64,000 nt of DNA, from contig NW_009799099.1 of NCBI RefSeq assembly GCF_000213175.1, positions 5,755,582-5,819,581 of the forward strand, written 5' to 3'. This document shows positions 57,016 to 64,000 of the stretch, piece after piece; positions within the stretch are counted from its first letter, which is position 1, and each line of letters starts with the position of its first letter. Position numbers and translations under genes: made by a program. Under the pieces are notes generated by a model, which saw only the letters and a list, made by a program, of their open reading frames with translations, was not told the DNA's origin and did no database searches. The stretch comes from Neurospora tetrasperma FGSC 2508 (Eukaryota; Ascomycota; Sordariomycetes; Sordariales; Sordariaceae).

Positions 57016-60000
57016 TGTGATGGATGGTAGAATATTACTGTAAGGGGAAGAAAAGAGGGGACAGCTGCGGAGTTAAAAGGGTGCAAGGTACACACGAACG
57101 CCGCGCGCTGTTTCGCGGAAGCGCGGGTATGACGGAACTTGCCAGGCGTGGTCCCGCGAATCTTCGTGTGGGTTTCGCTGCTGCTTCGCGTACTGTGAAG
57201 GAGCGGGCGTAGAACAGGCGCAGAACCCGAACCCAAGGAAAAGAAATGCAAAAGGTAGAGGTAAGCGCCGAGACACAGGGGCTTGGCTCCAAGTGCCCAG
57301 GAGATAGGAGGAGAGAAAAATGCGGGGGTTGTGTGTGTGGATGATGTTTGAGGTACAGATCCAACCGTTGGACGTGCAGGGTTGGTAGAGATATGATTTC
57401 TTATCCTCCTTCTGCGACGGGTTGTGTCTTTCGACTTGGTCTAGCTTCCGGGAGCAACGAGAAGAGCAATGTGTCCAAGATCAAGACAAGAGATGTAGAT
57501 GCTGAAGAAAAGCAAAAAAGAAAAGCGGCAAGAAGACAACCGACAGTCGACGGAAGCGAGCGATTCTTATCGAAGTTCGCAAAGGAGAGTGCCAGTCATC
57601 AGTACCAGTATCTTTGGCAAGGTAGTAGAGATGTCTGTAAGTCGGGCTGGTGGCCTGGTGTTCTGTCGGATTGGTGCGATGGTCTCGTCCAATGCAATTC
57701 GTTGTCTATAAGGCGCAAGCTCGAAGACTGCCTTGGCTTTCAAGATGGTGGTGGTGATTGTAATGGCAACTCGGGAGGTTGAATGTGCAGCAACACCACA
57801 ATCTGCGCCTGCATAACTGTTAGCGCAGGACTTGTGCAATGCATGGCTGCCTCTAGACTACGTCCTACGTAGCGTCGCAACGGGAGGTTTCCTCCGCAAG
57901 AGACATACTGAGATAGCCTGACCGACTCGATATCACTTTCGGGATGGATTCTACGACCAATTGATTGTGTGTTTCGAGTGTCGCAATCGTTGACCTGGTA
58001 TCGTTCTCCCGGGCAACGTGCAAGTCGTTGATGGTTGGATGTGGTTTGGCGGTCCAACTCAAGAGACGTCGACAGTGGCAGATCGGCGGAAACGGGTTTG
58101 GATTTCGACTGTCGGGTACCGAATGACTGTGCGGGTCTGGCCGAGTCGGTATCGTCCCTACCTACCTAGGTGTAAGTAGGATAATTCGTTCGTATGTATG
58201 TCGGCGACCGTAAATTGGGCGACAGAAGGTATTGTCGATGCAGCTCACGAGAAGGAGGCTTCCAGATAGGGCAGGGGGGGAAAGGGCGAAAATTAAGGTG
58301 ATGGATTGAAGTAGTGTGTGGCAGTTGTGGGAAAGACTGGTGGTCAGTCACCGGCGGTCGGGTAAATCGGTGGTACAACTGGGCAGCCAAGTGAAAGTGA
58401 ATTGGTCGAGAACCTGAAGTGTCCTTCTCTCTGGTGGATTCTTCTCACTGCAGGCAGTGCGGTGGAGGTTGGAAGGCTGAACTTACCTCTGAAAGACGGC
58501 TGTGAATGGTCACTGGTCAGTGAACCGGACGTGCCTTTTTCGTGGTAAAACACCATTTCTCAACGCGCGCCGTCGCCACTTTCTTCCAATCAAAAGGTGC
58601 GACGAAATCGCGGGAGCGGAGGACGAAGAGGCGTCTAGAGGCGCAAGGGACCGCAGAGAGGTCAGTGTCATCCCTGTGCCACTTTACGACAAGAATGCGC
58701 TGTGGGAATTTGTTAAAGTGCCTGCAGATGGTCTCAATCCTTCACCCCTGTGCAACCGCCGTCATAGGTACATAATCTGAACCATTCGTCCTGTTTGTAG
58801 GTACTTCTTTAAGAGCTTGCAGGTTTTGTAGACCCAAGACGAATAATTGGAACGTTCAGTCTAGATCAGGTCGTCCGCCCATGCGTCCATCAAGGTCGAG
58901 GTAATCCAATGCGAACCTCTCAGACTTCGAGCCAAGCAACGGAAGTTCCAAACCTCAGCGTCAGTGTCTGCACACCACCTCGACATTTTCTTGTAGGTAC
59001 CGTGCATCCGTCTGGCGCGCTGCCGTACAAGTTGAGTGGTCATCTCCAAGAAATCCATTTATTCTGTGCACCAATGAAACGGCGTGGTGCCCCTTCCATG
59101 TTCCCGCCTCACACACGCCCGCGCGGGGAACACCGCACCGCACCGCGTCTCAGGCCCCGCAGGCGTTAAAGTGGCTGCCCCACACCACTTCTGCAGTGAC
59201 TCCACCTTCGCAAATGCGGGCCATCGCAGAAATGCAATGGAAAGGGCAGCCATTGTCTGGCCCGTACAATTTATGCAGCATTTCTCTGGTCTTTTCATCC
59301 CGTCAGGGAGCAACATATCATCAGTCCGTGGAGATTCCCGAACCCAATGCGCTCGGCTGGCAGCTGAACGAGATGAATGTCCATTCTTCTGCTTAATGAA
59401 GAGCAGCCATCCGGGCCGTAGAGGTCCTCATCCATCTGGGCCCCAACCATGGCGTAGGTTCCGGGTCACGTCACGGCAGCAATGGAGGCATCATTTTCTT
59501 ACCAACGGCCATGGTAGTACAACGACCTGTTAGCCAAGTTCAGACATGACACTGTTCGTGGTCCCCTATCAGATCTCATCGCCGTCCACCCCTTCACCAG
59601 TTCTGTACTCCTCTGGCGCCCAATCCTTGTGCCCCGGATATCTCGACATGCTTGGAGGTGTCTCGACCTTGCTGTGCCGTCACATTTGGACAACGTTACA
59701 CAAGATCTCGCTGAACCGATAGTCGCCCTGATACTCGAACAAACTTGCCTACTGTGTACAGGTAGTGTTCGACGACATTTGACTTTGATAGACTCTGTAG
59801 GTCAAGGCGTTATCTGCAAGCACTTTAGCCATCTGCAAGCACTTTAACTCTTGAGACACTTTCATTGCTCCCCCATTGCTCGATGTTGCGGAAACACCTT
59901 GCCTTGTCACTTGCTCACACATCTCTTGCACAGCGGTAATGCTGGTACTGCTATCCCTTACACATGTCTAGAACATTGTGTCGGTATCACACTTTGGACG

Positions 60001-62962
60001 TTGAATTCTTCGCTGGATGGGCACTCCCATATCTGGTATCATGAAGGATCCTGGGCAAATGGCATGCCCTTGTGCGGCTCTTTGGTTGGATTTCCTTCGA
60101 GCTTGAGTTGAACTATTGTGAAAGCAACCAGGCTTCCTGTATCAGAAGGACATGGTGTCGGATCATGCTCGCTCATCATGTGGAGACTCTTTTTGAAGTA
60201 ATGAATGGAGGAAAGAAGAGAAAAAAATATGGGCGAACTTCGCAGTGTGTGTCTCCCGGTGACATATGCAGGGGATGGGGCGCATTATCATGCAACCCTA
60301 ACCCTGCTGGTGGTCGAGCAGAGAAATTGCCCCTGAAATTCCGTCTCTAGCAATGACAGCGACGTTTCGAGCACTACCTTCTTCATAAGCTTAACTGTTC
60401 ACGAGAAGTAAAGCTGTGTGCTTGAGTTTTCCCTTAACATTTGCTTGTACTTTGTTAGTCTCTCCCAGTGTCCGTGGGTAAAGCTAGAGATGATGCTAGC
60501 TTCAGACTCTCCAACTCAACTCTGGGGCAAAGGGCATCATGCAAGCCAACCGCTACAGCACTCTCACTTCCCCGCGGTGATTGTATGCAAAGCAGTGATG
60601 ACAGGAGCACCCACTCAAGCCATCTCGCACCACTTGGCAAACCCCGGCTAGCGTTCCCGGGGACATGGCTCGCTCAGAATGCCCGTCTGGGCCGGTGTGA
60701 TAAGCCTCGCAGCAGCATCTATATGCCATCTGGACTTCGTGGCACCTCTGCTGAAGCTTTCTTGTCCTCTTCAGCTCCAAGCTGGTTCAGGTGAGCTTCC
60801 AGATCGGGTTCCTTGTCTCGTCGTCCTGTAGTCGAGATGCGATGATGCCCAATGCTCTCCTGAGGCGGTTTCATCACTTGAGTTACATATCGAAGATGGT
60901 TGGAGCAGATGATATCTCTCAGGAAATCCGAAAGCAGCTGAGACAGCCAACTGAAGATGTGCCACGAAGCGAGACCCAGACTGTGATCGTAGCACACAGT
61001 CCTTCAACTCGACGATGATGGTTGACAGATGCATGAATGATGACCGTGGATGGACGTCTTTCCTTGCCTGGTCCGTCTGGATGCGATAGTACTACTTTCA
61101 GTGGCGAATCCCAGCGTCCCCGACCCATCTCCGCGTGTGAACCACCGTAATCTAATGCTCTTGACAGTTTGACAGAAGCGGGGAGAACTGACAGATAATA
61201 CCACGTGGTTGGCACTGGGGCATTCACGACGCTGTCGGGAGGGGAGGTGGGACGTAAGGCCTGGATCGCTGCAGGATGGCGTACCCACAACTAGGCTCCT
61301 AGGGCAGTGGATGAGCAAGGCCACTTTCTTGGTTGCCGAGGCCTTTTTCCAGAACGTCTCGGGCTGGGGAACCTCCAGCCAGTCGGTGTTATCATCGCCG
61401 ATTCTCGTTCCCACTGGGCGGGCACCCAAAGGGAATGTTCTCCGCGCCGACGCGCCCTCCTCCTCGAAGTCTCGATCGATGACTGGAAATCATCATATAC
61501 AGGACCTCGCATGTCCTTGACGGTGGTCATCTCAGAACGCGTCAAGGCCGTAGGGTCGACGGGTGAGGAGAAGGACACCGAAAAATACGCCGGCGCACAA
61601 TCTAGGCCTTGTCAGCGGCAGTTTTCATGCAGGACATCGCAGGTTTGACGCTTACCCGGTATGACAAGGAAGGCCCTGGGAGGGTTGAGCGTGGTGACCA
61701 ATGCAATGACTTGCTTGGTTCAGAACCCAAGACGCCAAACCTCAAATGCTCTCCCGTTGCAACTCTATGTTCATGATCAGTGGGTCGATGATGTCGGATT
61801 TGAAGCGTACTGATGATGGCGCCGAAGAGCGGGAGGGTAGAAGAGCTGCACAGCAACACTCCCAGCAAATAGTTGGATATTTTCAGGTCGTCATGACAAG
61901 CCGAAGTCTTCTGAAGAACACATTGGCCGAGGAGGAGGAGGATGATGAATCATTTTGCGGCTGGCTCTAGCAACTTTCGGTGTTCTGGGCTATCGGCACT
62001 CAGCGACAGAGCGGCTTGAACGGCGCGACGTATCCGAACGTGGTCGTTTTTCTGATGTTCTTTCCCACCCAGAGTCATTTCCCGACCTTAGGGGATCAAC
62101 TGAGCAACTCCCAAGCTTCAAACGGCTCGAAAAGGCCAAACTTTGCTCCAGTGGCAGAAAGACGAGTAAGGTATCAAGGAAAGCGGTCAAGTTACGAACA
62201 GTACGCGTGCAGAACTCGCCAAGATGCGATGTCCATCCGCAAACCGTAAATTGAGATACTTTGGGACCAGTAAATCTTGTGACTTGTGTCTTTCGTAGAA
62301 ATAATGGCACTGAGATGGGTTCAACTTCGGGGGAACTGGATTCGCAAAGCTGGTAGCTAGGAAGTTGGAGGTTTCGGAGAGCGTGGTTTCAGGGTTGATA
62401 TGGGTGAATTGGTGATGGACAGATGAACAGAAAAAAATGCGTTTGAACAACGGAAGGATATATTGGTTTCGCCAGAGAATGGAAGTTTCCCAATTTCAAG
62501 AATATTGTCCACCGCCATCATCATGTCTCCCAGGCGATGAGGAAGTCGCAACCCAAAGCGGAAACCCCCAAATATCATGAAGCCCCGGTCACAAAGCGTA
62601 CCTCTATAGTACAAGGTTGGCAGCTGCGAGACATACCGCAGCACTTTTCTGTCACCTGCCCATCAACAGCCCCGGCAGGCTCATTGCCGGCCCTCAACTG
62701 CCCTGCTGTGAGCGCTGTGAGACAGTGCGCACCTGCAGCTTCCTAGGTTCTCCCGCGAACCTTGCTGTCCCACTCCGTCATCTTATCGCACGATAAGAGC
62801 TTAGTTCGAGTCCATCACCAGGTCATCGCATCAACACTCGCATCAATTCAATCCGTCCACTTTTCCAGTTCTATCTCCAAGCTCCCTTTTAACCGTTCCT
62901 CCAATCTGTTTCAAGATCAATTGATACCTCACACAAACATAATCTCGGAAGCAGACCACACA
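57016..62962. other. Nearly 6-kb region without a convincing gene
   Basis: The base composition is ordinary, not AT-rich, so this is not a classic RIP-mutated relic. The most coding-like patch is on the minus strand at 61.3-61.9 kb. It has the hydrophobic stretch ISNYLLGVLLCSSSTLPLFG, a possible GTACGC donor, and further on SEMTTVKDMRGPVYDDFQSS. I could not build a full gene from them. I see no terminal repeats, tRNA or 5S rRNA. A TACCTAGG word occurs near 58160. The right end holds the thymidylate kinase promoter. Confidence 0.45.
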
Positions 62963-64000
62963 ATGGCCTCAACAACCACAGACCCAACGCCAACCACCCA
63001 GTATGGCGGCAACAACAACCCCATTGCCCGCGGCGCCCTAATAGTCGTCGAAGGTCTCGACCGCAGCGGCAAAACGACCCAAGTCAAGCTTTTGGAGGAC
63101 CGCTTCCTGAAAGCCGGGAAGAAAGTCAAGACCATGCGATTCCCCGACCGAACGACGCCCATCGGCCAGATGATCGATTCGTACCTCAAGTCGCAGGCGC
63201 AAATGGACGATCATGTTATTCATTTGCTGTTTAGTGCCAATCGATGGGAGGCTGTGTATGTTTTCTTGCTTTCTTTCTTTCTTTTTCTTTCTTCTTTTTC
63301 CTCTTTTCTACTCTTTTTCTCCTTCTCCCATGCCCCTCTATTGGCCATTAAGACGGTACATATACAAACATTAGGCAGACAGACTAACAAGATTCAATTA
63401 AACAGAAAAACAATCACCTCGGAACTATCCCAAGGCACCACCCTCATTCTCGACAGGTACTACCACTCGGGCATCGTCTACTCGGCCGCCAAACAAAACC
63501 CATCCCTCTCCTTATCCTGGGCGCGCGCCCCCGAAATCGGTCTCCCGCGTCCCGACCTGGTCCTCTTCCTCGACCTCGACGAAGAACAAGCGCGTTTGCG
63601 CGGCGGGTGGGGCCACGAACTCTACGAGAAAGCCGAGATGCAGCGCCGAGTAAGGGAGTTGTTCTGGGGCTTGTCGCTGGGGAGGGTGGGGACGGTGACG
63701 GTGCCGGTTGGTGGTGTTTCGGCCTTGGGTGGTGCTGGGACGGGAGGCGAGAGAAAACGGGGTGGGGAGGAGGTGAATAAGAGGGAAGCGGTCATGCTTG
63801 CCGAAGGACCAACGGAGATGGAAGAGGTGGCGGTTGGAGCGCCGACGCCACTGGCTGGGGCTGCGGGCGGTCCGCATATTGATAGGGAGTATGCTTTTAG
63901 GCAGGAGGAGGAGGATTTGCATGTTATTGATGCGAGCGCGAGCGTCGAAGAGGTGGCGGAGGAGTTATGGAAGGTGGTGAGCGCGAGAGTGGAGGCGGTG
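62963..64000 (+). CDS. CDC8: Thymidylate kinase, 3' end cut by the window
   Basis: This dTMP kinase makes dTDP from dTMP and ATP for DNA synthesis. Exon 1 is 62963..63255, the intron is 63256..63405 (GTATGT...AACAG, 150 nt), and exon 2 runs from 63406 past the window edge. The first 296 residues are visible. The P-loop is GLDRSGKT in ALIVVEGLDRSGKTTQVKLL. TMRFPDRTTPIGQMI carries the DR of the family, HLLFSANRWEAV follows, and ILDRYYHSGIVYSAAK is the DRY motif. LVLFLDLDEEQARLRGG precedes the lid. Yeast Cdc8 has 216 residues. This protein is longer, mostly by a Gly/Val/Glu-rich insertion of about 60-70 residues between ELFWGL and HIDREYAFRQEEEDLHVID. The ATG context is CACAATGGCC. Confidence 0.93.
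   Translation, partial: MASTTTDPTPTTQYGGNNNPIARGALIVVEGLDRSGKTTQVKLLEDRFLKAGKKVKTMRFPDRTTPIGQMIDSYLKSQAQMDDHVIHLLFSANRWEAVYVFLLSFFLFLSSFSSFLLFFSFSHAPLLAIKTVHIQTLGRQTNKIQLNRKTITSELSQGTTLILDRYYHSGIVYSAAKQNPSLSLSWARAPEIGLPRPDLVLFLDLDEEQARLRGGWGHELYEKAEMQRRVRELFWGLSLGRVGTVTVPVGGVSALGGAGTGGERKRGGEEVNKREAVMLAEGPTEMEEVAVGAPTPLAGAAGGPHIDREYAFRQEEEDLHVIDASASVEEVAEELWKVVSARVEAV

Noticed and set aside
60290-60305. A CCCTAACCCT word suggesting an interstitial telomere repeat
   Set aside because: There are fewer than two units and no array.
57016-62962. Search for a transposon or virus-like relic in the 6-kb block
   Set aside because: I saw no terminal repeats, target duplications or element proteins, and the base composition is not that of a RIP-hit repeat.

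Overview
This window is nuclear DNA of a filamentous ascomycete, most likely a Sordariales fungus close to Neurospora crassa. Coding genes are split by 45-170 nt introns with GT(A/G)NGT donors and CTAAC/CTGAC branch points. Spacers carry dispersed CCTACCTAGGTACC tracts. The products are typical of filamentous fungi: an AA9 polysaccharide monooxygenase with a CBM1, a PTH11-like receptor, an NLR-type STAND protein, and DUF1996 and asaB-like proteins. The order methionine permease / tyrosyl-tRNA synthetase / SdhC / AA9 fits my unverified recollection of one N. crassa block. All exon models are read by eye from splice consensus and protein-family fit.

0.1-13 kb is gene-dense housekeeping: a Ser-rich hypothetical protein (-), a MUP1-type methionine permease (-), divergent cytosolic TyrRS (+), mitochondrial SdhC (+), and TAF6 (-) convergent with SdhC. 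13-19 kb is poor in genes. It holds a frameshifted fragment of a mitochondrial aspartate/glutamate carrier gene and a possible 69-residue protein. 19-32 kb, all on the minus strand, holds a repeat-rich tail-anchored protein, the AA9 enzyme with a TATA box and a CGG-N5-CCG site upstream, two Golgi-type glycosyltransferases (GT32 SUR1-like, GT31 fringe-like with a PAN tail) and a secreted DUF1996 protein.

33-47.6 kb is accessory: a doubtful three-exon gene (+), an asaB/CmcJ-like oxidoreductase (-), an 83-residue Cys-motif protein (-), a class-C beta-lactamase-like serine hydrolase (-), a seven-exon NLR of about 1064 residues (DUF7708-like N-terminus, NB-ARC/NACHT core, TPR tail; +) and an SDR reductase (-). 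49-57 kb has a PTH11-like seven-helix receptor (+), an Asp/Gly-rich single-pass membrane protein (+), tRNA-Asn(GTT) (-) and a KEN-box-bearing acidic nuclear-type protein (-). 57-63 kb is almost 6 kb without a convincing gene. A thymidylate kinase (+) runs off the right edge.

No CRISPR array, intact transposon, virus-like element or rRNA gene was seen. The most notable items are the carrier pseudogene (short enough to have escaped RIP), the NLR with its hydrolase neighbour, the 15-nt micro-exon in TyrRS beside the HIGH-like signature, and several lineage-type proteins built from simple repeats.
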